DNA of 64,000 nt, from NCBI GenBank assembly GCA_950097015.1, contig CATNEN010000003.1, positions 5,379,501-5,443,500 on the forward strand. Direction: 5' to 3'. Under the pieces are notes generated by a model. The model did no database searches. It saw nothing but the letters and a program-made list of their open reading frames with translations, and was not told the origin of the DNA. This document shows, piece by piece, positions 1 through 13,600 of the stretch; within the stretch, counting starts at the first letter, position 1; each line of letters starts with the position of its first letter. A program made the translations under genes and the position numbers. Source of the DNA: Macrostomum hystrix (Eukaryota; Platyhelminthes; Macrostomidae).

Positions 1-3000
1 TTGAGATCCTTGGCCTGCAGAAGGATGTGGGGCGAGTAAACCTTCAGGATGACGCGCTCACCATCCGCCTTCTCGAGAGCGTCACTCGCCAGCCAGATGG
101 ACGCTTCTCCGTCGCCCTGCCCTTCAAGCCTGAGGCAGAGCAGCTACCCACCAACTTCAGCCAAGCCTTTGGACGCGCTCAAGCGACCCACCGCAGACTG
201 ACGCTGGCCCAACGCGAGCAATACTACGCAGAGTTCAAGAAGAGAAAAGAGGAAGGTGTTATTGAGATCGTGGACGGAGGCAAGCCTGCAGGGTCCATAG
301 TACACGTGCTCCCACACTTTCCAGTCGTCAAGGAGTCGTCCAACACCACCAAGATCCGGCCAGTAGTGGATGCTTCCGCTCCCACATCACTTGGTGGCCG
401 CTCCCTCAACGACCTGCTGGAAACCGGGCCTAACTTACTCACAAGCCTCCTGCAAGTGCAACTACGTCTCCGCATCTTCCGGTATGCCTGCATCAGCGAC
501 CTGCAGTCCGCCTTCTATCAAATCGCCGTCCACCCTAGCTGTCGTGACGCGCTCCGCATCATTCTGCCGAAAGACATCAGCAAGCCACTGACCCAGGATA
601 ACTTCCAACTATGGCGGTTTACCAGAGTCGTGATGGGAGCCAGCCCGTCTCCATGGATCCTTCTCGCCATCATTCACAAGCTCTGTCTGGACGCCTCCCA
701 ATCCTGCAACTTCGGTCTCACAGACAATGAGGTGGAGTCGATTCCATCGGGCCTGTACGTGGACAACTTGGTGCAGGGCTACGACGACAAAGGGACAGGC
801 CCTCGCCTGATCAAGGGCCTTCGCTCGCTGTTCAAGTCTGCCGGATTTCATCTGCGGGAGTTCGCTGCCAATGACTCCGACGCTCTGAAGGAGCTCCCTG
901 GGGAGGACCGAATCTCAAGTCCCTCCGTTCAGTGCCTTGGCATCTCCTGGGACGTTCAACAGGACACGCTGCACTTGAGCAAGCCGGAGATCCCTGCGGA
1001 CAGCGCCCTCACCCGGTCCAGTCTCCTCAGCGCGATCTCGAAGCCTTACGACCCGTTCGGCTGCGCGGCTCCGCTTCTCCTCGCCGGACGCCTGCTCTAC
1101 AATGCCGCCTTCGACTCAGGTGACCCGTGGGACAAGCCTGCTGACTCGGACACCATCAAAGCCTGGAGCAAACTCCGAGAGGACTTCATCCAGATTGACC
1201 GCATTGCCATACCACGTCGCTGCATCGAAGACCGTACCAAGCCCTGTCGTCTTGTCATCTTCAGCGACGGATCACCGCAAGCATATGGCTTCGCCATCTA
1301 CCTGCAACAGGAACTGAACGGCCGTACCATCTCCAACCTGATCCATGCCAAGGCCCGTCTCGTCCCGGCCAGGAAGAAGGGTATGTACATCACTGTGCCA
1401 CGCATCGAACTCTGGGCTGCGCTTATCGCCAACCGGACGGCCTCGATCGTCCGCGACATACTGACGCCGGCCGTCAACATTGTCGGTATCACGCACTACA
1501 TCGATAGCCAAATCGTCCTGTACTGGCTTCAAAATGGCACCAAGCTTCGCCCCTACGAAGGCCGTCGGGTTCAAGAAATTCGGGACTCGGACCTCACCAG
1601 CGACCGCCGTTACGTGCCCACCAAGGAAAACCCGGCGGACTACTGCACCAAACCACTAGACCTGGCACACCTGCTCAGTTCCAACTTCCTCAAGGGGCCC
1701 AGCTTCCTCGAGCTCCCCTTTGATGCCTGGCCTTCTTGGACCCCGCCCGCTGTGGACGTCAGCCTCCTAAAAAACACGCCGTCGGCAACAGTTAAACACA
1801 CCCAATCGAACAATCTTCTTGCCTTCGCCGCGAAAATCTCTATGACGCCGCCTGCAGGAATGGACATAACACGCTACGGCCGCCTGAGCACTTTGCTTGG
1901 TGCCACCGCCTACGTTATACGCTTCGCCACTCACAGCAAAGCCAAGGGAATCCCAAACACATCCGAGCGCGAAGCGGCTCTTCTCCTCTGGGTCAAGTAC
2001 GTGCAGGAGCTTCACCATCCAAAGACACTAGCAGCCTTTCGTTCCAACAACCCAAAGGCGTGCAAGTTGATTCACCAGCTCGACCTCTTCGAGGACCACG
2101 ACGGTCTTCTCCGCCTCGGCTCTCGGATGGCCAACGCCACTCTCAGTGTGGACGCTCTTCACCCGTTCCTGCTTCCGCCAGACAGCCGCCTCAGCCACCT
2201 GCTCATCCTACACATTCATCAGCAGGAAACGCACGCTGCGGCCTCGACTGTCCTTAGTCTACGGGAGCGTTTCTGGGTTCCTCGCGGCCTCTCCACCGTT
2301 CGAGCGGCCCTTCGCCACTGTCTAGACTGCCGGAGCTCCAAGGCGCCTACACTCCCTCGACCACCTCACGGTCAGCTCCCGTCGGAACGCCTGGATTCAA
2401 GTCAAGCTGCCTTCAGCTCCATTCTGGTGGATCAACTCGGACCCATCCATACGTTCGATTCCAAAACCCTCATCGTAGTCAAGCGCTGGGCCCTCGTGAT
2501 CTGCTGCGCCGCAAGCCGAGCCGTCCACCTCGAGTACCTGTACGACTACTCCGCTGATGCGGTTCTCCACGCCTTCGAGCGCTTCTGGGCCAGACGCGGA
2601 TTGACTGAAGGCACCATCTTCCTCGATCAGGCCACCGCCTTTCAAGCAGCTGCGCGAGTCGTCGATGGCCTCCTCGCACCAGCCTTCCAGCACAAGCTCT
2701 ATCAAGATCTTCAGCCATTCGCCGCCTTTAGAAAGCTGCGGTTCAGATTCGCTCCAGTTCGATCGCCATGGCACCAAGGAGCGGTGGAGCGTCTGGTTGG
2801 CCTCACGAAGGCGAGCTTGCGACCCGCCCTCTGGCGGCGACGGATTACCGATGACGAGCTACGGACGCTGCTGTGCAAAGTGGAGGCCGTCCTCAACTCG
2901 CGCCCGTTGACGGCCCTCAGCAGCGACCCCAAGGACCCAAGGCCTTTGACTCCCGCCGACATCGTTGCCCCCAGCCCTCGGCTAGATCTTCCAGCCTCAA

Positions 3001-3545
3001 CCGACCACTTTATCCCGGCTCCCGGACAGCCACCTGCGGAGTGGCTCCGCGCGCTCTACCGCCGTCGGGAGCAGATCATCGACAGCTTCTGGGAGAGGTG
3101 GCGCCGCGAATACATTCAGCACCTGCGGTCCACCCACCTGCAAGAGCGGCGGCGAACTGGCTGCGCCCCCGAAGGGCCTCGCGTCGGACAGCTCATGCTG
3201 CTGGCCGACACCACGCCGCGCTCTTGCTGGAAGACCTGCCGCGTCCTGGCCGTGCATCCTGACTCCGCTGGTGTTGTCCGCTACGTTACAGTTATCACCA
3301 GCACAGGTCACGAATCTCAGCGTGCCATCAGCCACCTCGTACCGCTGGAGGCTGATATGGCGCCTACATGTACATCAGAGAATGACGGGGCCGGCTCGAA
3401 AGACCAGCAGCCGCTTACACCGCCGCATGTACGTGACAACACCATGAGCACTGTGGGTGCCACAGCCCCGACGATGGCATCAGCTCGTGAACTGCGTGCT
3501 CAGCGGCGACAACAAGTGCGGGACGCACTGTTCAACATCGCGTGA
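1..3545 (+). mobile_element. pol: BEL/Pao LTR retrotransposon pol ORF (RT, RNase H, integrase), 5' end cut by window edge
   Basis: The frame is open from base 3 to the TGA at 3543-3545, so the ORF enters from the left; there is no real start here (the codon at 27 is GTG). In order it shows a reverse transcriptase (palm motif SDLQSAFYQIAV near 496-531, YVDN at 756-767), the A17/RNase H-like region typical of BEL elements (IFSDGSPQAYGFAIYL, YIDSQIVLYWLQ, KENPADYCTKPL), an HHCC zinc finger before integrase (HIHQQETHAA ... CLDCRSSKA), and an integrase core with acidic residues at about 2430 (VDQLGP), 2625 (LDQATAF) and 2787 (GAVERL). A C-terminal DUF5641-like segment (CWKTCRVLAVHPDSAGVVRYV) follows. 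Gag and protease would lie left of the window. There are no internal stops or frameshifts, so the copy looks young. The second catalytic Asp of YxDD is Asn here. It lies antisense to the flanking CUB gene, probably in one of its introns. Confidence 0.95.
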
Positions 3546-3920
3546 CTTCCTTGACTAGCACATAGCAGTTGAACTTACAACAATTCCGGACAATTGTCTT
3601 ACTGTCTAATCAATGTTAGTTGATCCACATCAACAATTCTGTTCATCGCTCCGCCCCCAGCCCCTGTCGAATTCCCGAATCCTCCAACTGTTAATCGTTC
3701 TGCCCCCCAGCCTGTCGGATTCCCGAATCCTCCATATGCTATTACAAAGTACGCAATCTTCATATATTCTTATATATTCATTTGCATTAGTCTGCCCCAA
3801 TTCTCGTTCACTACGTTTGAACCATAGACAACCTCCAAGCTTCCACTGTACTCTATAACTCGTATTATCAATAAAGCAAGCGCGGGGCTTTGCCCCAAAA
3901 GAGAAACTTTCTACCTTACC
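3546..3920 (+). other. 3' non-coding end of the BEL/Pao element, possible 3' LTR
   Basis: This stretch follows the pol stop codon. It has a direct duplication of a C-rich segment (around 3644-3685 and 3702-3737, both ending TTCCCGAATCCTCCA), an AATAAA at 3870-3875, and a short GGGGC/GCCCC hairpin at about 3885-3897. That order resembles the R/U5 end of a 3' LTR. A possible LTR start is the TGTTAGTTGATC near 3613. No 5' LTR is in the window for comparison, so the boundaries are unproven. Confidence 0.45.
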
Positions 3921-3960
3921 ACAGCAGCAGCAGCATATCCGTTTATATTATTGTCACTGC

Positions 3961-4250
3961 CTGACACCAATACATATACCATCTTGACGCCAATGCATAT
4001 ACCATCTTGACACCAATACATATACCATCTTGACACCAATACATATACCATCTTGACGCCAATGCATATACCATCTTGACACCAATACATATACCATCTT
4101 GACGCCAATACATATACCATCTTGACACCAATACATATACCATCTTGATATCAATACATGTACCATCTTGATAACAATACATGTAACATCTTGACACCGC
4201 CATCCTGACTCCAATAAATGCATGTCTTGACAACAATCACGGTCATGAAG
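3961..4250. repeat. 23-bp minisatellite, about 12 copies
   Basis: The monomer contains ACATATACCATCTTGACACC with small substitutions (ACGCC, ATGCAT). Its right end lies about 40 nt from the splice donor of CUB exon 8 (4292), so it occupies the following intron. The short ORFs across it are repeat artefacts. Confidence 0.9.
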
Positions 4251-4291
4251 ATCCGTCGTCTTTGACCTACATTAATTTTCAGTTCACTGAC

Positions 4292-4601
4292 CTGTAAATG
4301 TCGAACAGCTCCACTCTGTCACCAGTGCAGGCCACATAGGAGCCAGTCGAGTGATGCCTCTTATCATTGTTGAGGCTTTCGACATAAAAGTCTTCAACGT
4401 AGAAGTGAGTGAAGCGGATACGAACCAGTTCGTTTGGTTTCTCAGCTATGAAGCGCAATAGACAGGTGATGTTGTTCGGATAGTGAGCCTTGGTCCTGCT
4501 GTTGAATAGTGGCGAGTTTGTGAGGCCTCTGTTTCGTTCGCTGCTCCTATAGGTGAACTCGCAGCGATCCTCAGAGATCGGAATTCCAGGAATGCCATAG
4601 T
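4292..4601 (-). CDS. CUB gene exon 8 (most of CUB4)
   Basis: Acceptor TTCCACAG before 4601 and donor GTCAGT after 4292. It encodes [18 protein letters not shown] and onwards, with Cys pairs DRC...NITC and a later VACTGDR. 310 nt, entered in phase 1 and left in phase 2. The rest of this CUB must lie beyond the window. Confidence 0.85.
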
Positions 4602-7600
4602 CTGTGGAAGATAATAGATAGAATAATATTACTCGTAATGTAATGCCAATTTTAGTACCAATGGAGATTCAAGGGCGATGCCACCAAATATAGTTTGTAA
4701 TGTCAAGTGTACCTTCCATGGCGTTTGATTAGGGACGTTAGAGAGATTCGCGACCTTCCGCTGTAAGCTGGTGACAAACCGTTGAAGGTTCAGAATCTCC
4801 GACCAGGTGAATGCCAGTATAGATAATGACTCGTATTTAAACATCTTTTGACCTTTTGTCAGAATCCTCGTCGAATATCTCGACGTTTTAGGTAAGGTGG
4901 CAACTTGATTGCTGCTTGAGCAGAAAGCTACCCTTGTTCTAGAATTCAATGTACATGCTTTGCTCGATTAATGCAACAGCAGTGGGGAAGAAATTGTCTG
5001 TCCCGGTGTCCCTGAGGTAACGAGCAAGCGCTTGACAGATAAAGTGTTCCGCATTTTTACTGGCGGACTGTCAAAAAGGACTGTAGTGTAAGCAGTGACG
5101 GGAGAAGCAGCCGTGCCCTGCAAGGGCCGCGCTGACTACTCTGAGGTCTCTGCGATTAAGTCTTAGAAGCGCTTTACTCAGGCTGTAAGAGGGAGAGGGA
5201 CCTGGACTGACGACAGTTCTGGGTGTCGCTCAAACTTTTAAATTACGTCGACGAAATACAACAAAACGAAAACTGCGTGAAAACGTGCAAAATCCTGGAA
5301 AAAAAACTTTAAATATGCTAAATCAGCTTGAAACACAAACGTCGACTTAAAGTCGGTGCGGTGTAAAAGTTCCCGTTAGCCACCGACGTCGCTGGTCGTC
5401 TGAAAATCTGTCGACGTCAGCCGACGTCGGATTGTTCTACCAGAGATGACGAAGGATCGGAAGGGCTGTTGCAGTATCAGTTTCACAATGGCTAGTGGAG
5501 CCTCACCAGTGATAAATCGATAGCGCAGTGTGAAACCCTTGCTGCCGGCACTGACAGCTGTCTCTGGTGGAGTTCGCAGCTCGAGAAACAGCTGCGGCCC
5601 ATCGCTTCTCAGGCTGGCCGGAATCACCGTGGCCGAGTCGTCGGTCAGTTGACAGAAACTGCTGTCAGCCTGCGAGTTGGCGAGTCCCTGGCCTTTTAGA
5701 AAGGCTGACAGACGGGATGACTGGCAGCTGCGGGGAGCAGTTCATCAGATGGCAGGACTCGTGCGCTGTGATTGACAGCCTTTATTCTGCTCCTGCCTAA
5801 GCTTTGATAGACCCTCTTACCACCTTGTTTAACCTGTTGCTCCATTCTTATGATCCCTCAGACCCCACTGTCCCAACAGACCCCACTGTCCCAACAGATC
5901 CCACTGTCCCAACAGATCCCACTGTCCCAACAGATCCCACTGTCCCAACAGATCCCACTGTCCCAACAGATCCCACTGACCCAACAGATCCCACTGTCCC
6001 AACAGATCCCACTGTCCCAACAGATCCCACTGTCCTAACAGATCCCACTGACCCAACAGATCCCACTGTCCCAACAGACCCCACTGTCCCAATAGACCCC
6101 ACTGTCCCAACAGATCCCACTGTCCCAACAGATCCCACTGTCCCAACAGATCCCACTGTCCCAACAGATCCCACTGTCCTAACAGATCCCACTAACCCAA
6201 CAGATCCCACTGTCCCAACAGACCCCACTGTCCCAATAGACCCCACTGTCCCAACAGATCCCACTGTCCCAACAGATCCCACTGTCCCAACAGACCCCAC
6301 TGTCCTAACAGATCCCACTGTCCCAACAGATCCCACTGACCCCTGTGACGGTGTCCGAACTGACCAATTATTACACTCATAGCTTTCTGACACAGATAAA
6401 CTATTTATTGTCCCGAACGTGTTTTTTATTCAGTCTAACAACCTCTAGAAAACAAACAAACATTTTAGTTTATTCTAAAGGCAAAACAGGGGTTTTTGGA
6501 CAGCTTATCAGTCACGACTCACTGATCCTAAATTAGACTTTGCTGGCACATCTGTACCCCAATCAGTGATTCATAAAGTTTCTACTAACCTCTTTCCAGC
6601 AACGATTGCATCTTGAACAAAGTGACTAAGTTGGACTTCAACCACCTCAGTTCTCTGCCTGTTGTGCACGCCCTGTAGGAATATGCGGCACATTGTGCCA
6701 GGCCTTATCGGCGGAAACTGCAGAACCTCTTGAGATTGGCCAGAGCTTTCGATTAGAAAATCGCATTCTGTAATCATTCATTGGCTGATTGCGTCAAACA
6801 GGAATATTTCGTGTCTAACAGGGATATTTCGTGTCTAACAGGGATATTTCGTGTCTAACAGGGATATTTCGTGTCTAACATAAACATTTCGTGTCTAACT
6901 GGGATATTCCCTGTAGAATAACAGAGATATTCAGTGTCTAACAGGGAAATTTCGTCTCTACCTGGGACATTTCGTGTCAACAGGGATATTTCGTGTCTAA
7001 CAGGAATATTTCGTGTCTAACAGGGACATTTCGTGTCTAACAGGGATATTTCGTGTCTAACAGGGATATTTCGTGTCTAACAGGGATATTTCGTGTCTAA
7101 CAGGGATATTTCGTGTCTAACTGGGATATTTCGTGTCTAACTGGGATATTTCGTGTCTAACTGGGATATTTCGTGTCTAACAGGGATATTTCGTGTCTAA
7201 CAGGCATATTTCGTGTCTAACAGCGATATTTTGTGTCCAACAGGGATATTTCCTGTAGAATAACAGGCATATTTCGTGTCTAACATAAAAATTTCGTGTC
7301 TAACATAAACATTTCGTGTCTAACAGGGATATTTCCTGTAGAATAACAGAGATATTCAGTATCGAACAGGGACATTTCGTGTCTACTTGAGATATTTCGT
7401 GTCTAACAGGAATATTTCGTGTCTAACAGGGACATTTCGTGTCTAACAGGGATATTTCGTGTCCAACAGGGATATTTCGTGTCTAACAGGGATATTTCGT
7501 GTCTAACAGGGATATTTCGTGTCTAACAGGGATATTTCATGTCTAACAGGGACATTTCGTGTCTAACAGGGATATTTCGTGTCTAACAGGGATATTTCGT

Positions 7601-10600
7601 GTCTAACAGGCATATTTCATGTCTAACAGGGATATTTCGTGTCTAACAGGGACATTTCGTGTCTAACTCATGTTTAAAATGAATAATAAATAACTAACAC
7701 GACAGTTCTATGCATGATTTTTTGCATTGAACTTTTGCCATCATTCCATCGTATCTGAAGCACTAGATCTAATAAATAGAACATGCCCTTCCATCCCTTA
7801 CCTGTGCCGTTGAGATAGTGCATCATTAATGAATCTCGATTATCAATCCTGAGAAATTTCTCGGACATTGTGTACTTCAGTCGAAATCCTCGTCGCTGAA
7901 TTTCGACCGATTCTTTGTCTGAGGCGAGGTCGCGGGTTCGACTCACGCGCCCAACGCCGGTGTTGAAATCTAGGCGAAGATTTGAGCCGCTACTGAATAT
8001 AGTCAGGTTGGGCCTTGTGCCACAAAAGTCACCTTGAATCTGGTTTAGTGGCTCGCGAGAATTGTAGAACCTGACCAGATCCACTGGGCACCTGCAATTT
8101 AATCCAATTCGATTTATATATTTGCTTTCAATCTTGATCAGAATCAGCTAAATCAGAATCCGAATCAGAAACCGAATCAGAATCCGAATCAGAATCCGAA
8201 TCAGAATCCGAATCAGAATCCGAATCAGAATCCGAATCAGAATCAGAATCAGAATCAGAATCAGAATCAGAATCAGAGTCAGAGTCAGAATCTAAATCCG
8301 AATCTAAATTTAAATCCAAATCCAAATCCAAATCCAAATCCGAATCCAAATCCAAATCCTAATCCAAATCTGAATCCGAATCCAAATAAAAATCTAAATC
8401 CGAATCCGAATCCAAATCCAAATCCGAATCCAAATCCAAATCCTAATAAAAATCCAAATCCGAATCCGAATCCAAATCCAAATCCGAATCCAAATCCAAA
8501 TCCTAATAAAAATCCAAATCCGAATCCGAATCCAAATCCAAGTCTATCAGTTTTTTAATCTCACGAGTCAATGGCGTGCGCCGGCTGCTCAACAGATTTG
8601 CCAGCAATCTCGTACAGATCAAAGTCCTCAAATATTAATCGAACTCTCTGATCAGATTTGGCCTGGAAGATGTAGACGCAGTGCAAGTTGTCCGGATAGA
8701 GGCCCGGATAAGTGGTCGATCTGACTGCGCCCTCTTCGCTGACGCCGTCCTGTACGCTGATGAGGTAGCTGCATCCGTTCATTGTGCCCAAGATATGCTG
8801 GCCCGGCTCGTATTCGGCTAAACATTTTTAGGGGCATCTTTTTTTTGTAAGAAATTCGTTCCCTTACCTACATTATCGTATTTTTTATTTATGTGATTCC
8901 TCTGTTGATTTTGGTTGGATGCTGCTATAGTTGTCTATGGTCACCTTTAAGTTATGGTATTTTTCAGTTGGGGGGTCAATTGACCCATCAAGGTTTGAAA
9001 TTTTAAGATGGGGGGGGAGGTCAAATGATCTCCAATTATTAGAGTGTTCTATTTGTGGGGGGGTCAATTGACCTCCCCTGATTTGAGTGTTAATATCAGA
9101 GGTCAATTGACCTTCCCAGGTTTATAAGTTTCAGTTGGGCCTCAAGGTTTAAATTTTAAGTTCGGGGTCAATTGACCTCCCCTTATTAGAGTGTTCTATT
9201 AGGGGGGTCAACTGACCTCCCTAGGTTTGAAAGTTCAAGTTTGAGGGTCAATTTACCTCCTCTAATAAAATCCGAGTTAAGGTAAAGGGGTCAACAGACG
9301 TTTCCTAATAGACCTCCTCTTATTGGAATGTCGGTTTAAATTAGCTGCGAACGAAAAATTTGTTTGCAAGTAGTTTGTAGTGACATGAGTTTTATTTTTT
9401 TATAAAATTAATTTTAGTCGTTTGACCTCCCAACCATTGAAAACAAAAATTCAGCATTAAAGCGCTCACTTCTCGGCACAAACGAGTACTTGACTTTAAA
9501 TCCCAAAGCTTTCATATGCATATCGTTATTGTAGACCCGTTGAGTATTCTTATCGGAGTAGAAATCCATGACTAGAACGGAGTGCTGGCTGACAATGGTG
9601 CGCGGCACCGCGGCCGTTGTGTGGCCACAGAATCTGCCCAATAGCGGCGTTGTTGCCAAAGAAGCATTTGCGTCTGTCAGCTGAATGTGAACGTCGAGAA
9701 AGTCCTTCTTGCAGCTGGAATAGGATATGCCATTCGGACTGATTTCAGTGCTTTCAGGCTGCATATGAAATACATCTAAACTTTTTTTGGTCAGGTGGTC
9801 CACTGACCCCTTTTCTGAGTTAATAATTACTATTTTTTTCCAAGGCAGCTCAAGGGGGTCGGTGGCAGAGCGGTTAACGCGTTTGCCTCTCGCACCAACG
9901 TCCCTAATTTCGATTCCACGGCGAGGCCACATTTATTTGGGGGCGCAGCCGCGGAGAGAAGGCTTGGGGGCTTGTCGTGCAATTTACGCCCTTGAGGGCC
10001 AACCTGGAAGGCACATTGAGAGTGTACACTGCCTGACGATGAGAAAGTCAGGCCAGATGTACACACCTGTGTGAGCGTATGCCTGCGTACAGTATCTGCG
10101 GGCGTGTGTGCTCAGGAGTCAGCGAAATGGGCAGAAGTGCCCCTTCGCTGGCTTCGGGTCTAGTGTCACCAAATGATGTGCCATTGCCTGCAGCCCTCCT
10201 ACAATTATTATTATTAGTATTATAACGGAGGTCAAGTGACACCTTGACTGAATTTTAAATTACTGTTATTTTAAAAGGAGGTCAGCTGACCCATCTTCTA
10301 AGTATATAAATGCAGTTTTTTCAGAACGAGGTCAACTGACCCCCTCTAAGTAAAAAAAATTTTTTTTTTCAAAATGGGTAAACTGGCCTATCATCTAGTT
10401 CGCTGGTCCTGGAATTTTTGAAAGGAGGTCAACTGACCTCTTCTCTGAGTTTATAGATTTTGTTATTTTGAAAAAGGGGGTCAGCTGACCTCTTACATCA
10501 GTAGTCGTAGACTAGACCCGTGACTGGCCAAGTACACTTTGTGAGTGTCTTATACAAGATCGCAGAAACAGAATGACAGGGAGGCGGAGACGGCCGCATT

Positions 10601-13600
10601 TTTAATGAGTTTCTACGCGAGTGGGAAGCACTGGGCAGGCAGCCGGTATGATGGGTTGATGAAATTCACTCAAGTGATGAAGTGGCTCTGGCCAGGAGCA
10701 AAAATCAATCAATATTGAAGATAGGCGTCGCTGGCTATCAACTATAACAACTCCGTTTCTTGCCCTAGTACATTTCCAATACTCGAAACGTTTCTGTCAA
10801 TGTACTTTTGTTTTTACTGAAAACACATGAAATTCCGAACTACCGAATCTTTCAAAAATACTAAATCCTTCCCACTCGGAGTCCGTAAAAATATTGAATC
10901 TTTCAAAACTCAAAAAATTCAGCTAATTCAGGCATGAAAATCCAGAATACAGGCTTAAATTTTCTGTTCTTTCCGGTAACAGAACTTTCAGATGATTCTC
11001 GTTGTGTAGTGAACAACGGCAGTGTACACTCTCACTGTGCCTTGGAGGTTGGCCCTCAAGGGCGTAAGGGCGACAAGCCCCCAAGCCTTCTCTCCGCGGC
11101 TGCGCCCCAAATAAATGTGGCCTCGCCGCGGAATCGAGCTCAGGGACCTTGGTGCGAGAGGCAAACGCATTAACCGCTCTGCCACCGACCCCCCCCAGCG
11201 TGGAATTTAGACTGTCAAAATCGCAAATCCCCAAAAATCCCAATTCTTTCAAAATATCCCCATGAAGGCAAATATTCCCATTCTACTAACTCCTAAGCAC
11301 AAATGCTGACGCCACAAAAACTCACAGCGGTCCCAAGCCTTCAACGTTGAACTCGACGAAATCCAATCGAACTTTTTCCGTACTACGTCCAATCAGCTTG
11401 TAGCGACAGCGCAGATCCTCCGGGTAGTGCTTCGGCCAGCCTGGACTCGTCACAAATTCGTCCTCCGGGCAGAAACTTTCAGCACCGTGTGGACATGAGT
11501 TCGAGTCCCAGCTGCGGATAATTACCTCGCCGCCGTCGCAACGGTCTAGTGAAATTTAAAGACGGTTTCATATCCTAAATCTACGGTTGAGTATCCCAAA
11601 TCTACGGTTGCGTATCCTAAATCTACGGTTGAGTATCCCAAATCTACGGTTGCGTATCCCAAATCTACGGTTGCGTATCCCAAATCTACGGTTGCGTATC
11701 CTAAATCTACGGTTGCGTATCCCAAATCTACGGTTGCGTATCCCAAATCTACGGTTGCGTATCCTAAATCTACGGTTGAGTATCCCAAATCTACGGTTGA
11801 GTATCCTAAATCTACAGTTGAGTATCCTAAATCTACGGTTGAGTATCCTAAATCTACAGTTGAGTATCCTAAATCTACGGTTGAGTATCCCAAATCTACG
11901 GTTGCGTATCCTAAATCTACGGTTGAGTATCCCAAATCTACGGTTGCGTATCCCAAATCTACGGTTGCGTATCCCAAATCTACGGTTGCGTATCCTAAAT
12001 CTACGGTTGCGTATCCCAAATCTACGGTTGCGTATCCCAAATCTACGGTTGCGTATCCCAAATCTACGGTTGCGTATCCTAAATCTACGGTTGAGTATCC
12101 CAAATCTACGGTTGAGTATCCTAAATCTACGGTTGAGTATCCCAAATCTACGGTTGAGTATCCTAAATCTACGGTTGAGTATCCTAAATCTACGGTTGAG
12201 TATCCCAAATCTACGGTTGAGTATCCCAAATCTACGGTTGAGTATCCTAAATCTACGGTTGAGTATCCCAAATCTACGGTTGAGTATCCTAAATCTACGG
12301 TTGCGTATCCCAAATCTACGGTTGCGTATCCTAAATCTACGGTTGCGTATCCCAAATCTACGGTTGCGTATCCCAAATCTACGGTTGCGTATCCTAAATC
12401 TACGGTTGAGTATCCCAAATCTACGGTTGAGTATCCTAAATCTACAGTTGAGTATCCTAAATCTACGGTTGAGTATCCTAAATCTACAGTTGAGTATCCT
12501 AAATCTACGGTTGAGTATCCCAAATCTACGGTTGCGTATCCTAAATCTACGGTTGAGTATCCCAAATCTACGGTTGCGTATCCCAAATCTACGGTTGCGT
12601 ATCCCAAATCTACGGTTGCGTATCCTAAATCTACGGTTGCGTATCCCAAATCTACGGTTGCGTATCCCAAATCTACGGTTGCGTATCCCAAATCTACGGT
12701 TGCGTATCCTAAATCTACGGTTGAGTATCCCAAATCTACGGTTGAGTATCCTAAATCTACGGTTGAGTATCCCAAATCTACGGTTGAGTATCCTAAATCT
12801 ACGGTTGAGTATCCTAAATCTACGGTTGAGTATCCCAAATCTACGGTTGAGTATCCCAAATCTACGGTTGAGTATCCTAAATCTACGGTTGAGTATCCCA
12901 AATCTACGGTTGAGTATCCTAAATCTACGGTTGAGTATCCCAAATCTACGGTTGAGTATCCTAAATCTACGGTTGAATATCCCAAATCTACGGTTGAGTA
13001 TCCTAAATCTACGGTTGAGTATCCTAAATCTACGGTTGAGTATCCCAAATCTACGGTTGAGTATCCCAAATCTACGGTTGAGTATCCTAAATCTACGGTT
13101 GAGTATCCCAAATCTACGGTTGAGTATCCTAAATCTACGGTTGAGTATCCCAAATCTACGGTTGAGTATCCTAAATCTACGGTTGAATATCCCAAATCTA
13201 CGGTTGAGTATCCTAAATCTACGGTTGAGTATCCTAAATCTACGGTTGAGTATCCTAAATCTACGGTTGAGTATCCTAAATCTACGGTTGAGTATCCTAA
13301 ATCTACGGTTGAGTATCCTAAATCTACAGTTGAGTATCCTAAATCTACGGTTGAGTATCCCAAATCTACGGTTGCGTATCCTAAATCTACGGTTGAGTAT
13401 CCCAAATCTACGGTTGCGTATCCCAAATCTACGGTTGCGTATCCCAAATCTACGGTTGCGTATCCTAAATCTACGGTTGCGTATCCCAAATCTACGGTTG
13501 CGTATCCCAAATCTACGGTTGCGTATCCCAAATCTACGGTTGCGTATCCTAAATCTACGGTTGAGTATCCCAAATCTACGGTTGAGTATCCTAAATCTAC

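Noticed and set aside
27-29. Start codon of the BEL pol ORF
   Set aside because: It is GTG and the frame is open to the left edge; BEL pol is part of a longer polyprotein.
5804-6393. DPTVPT and SVGTVG repeat proteins
   Set aside because: Both are shadows of one 18-bp array between CUB exons 6 and 7.
9854-9930. A functional tRNA-Ser/Leu gene
   Set aside because: Boxes A and B are present but there is no matching acceptor stem, and the same head recurs attached to a SINE body.
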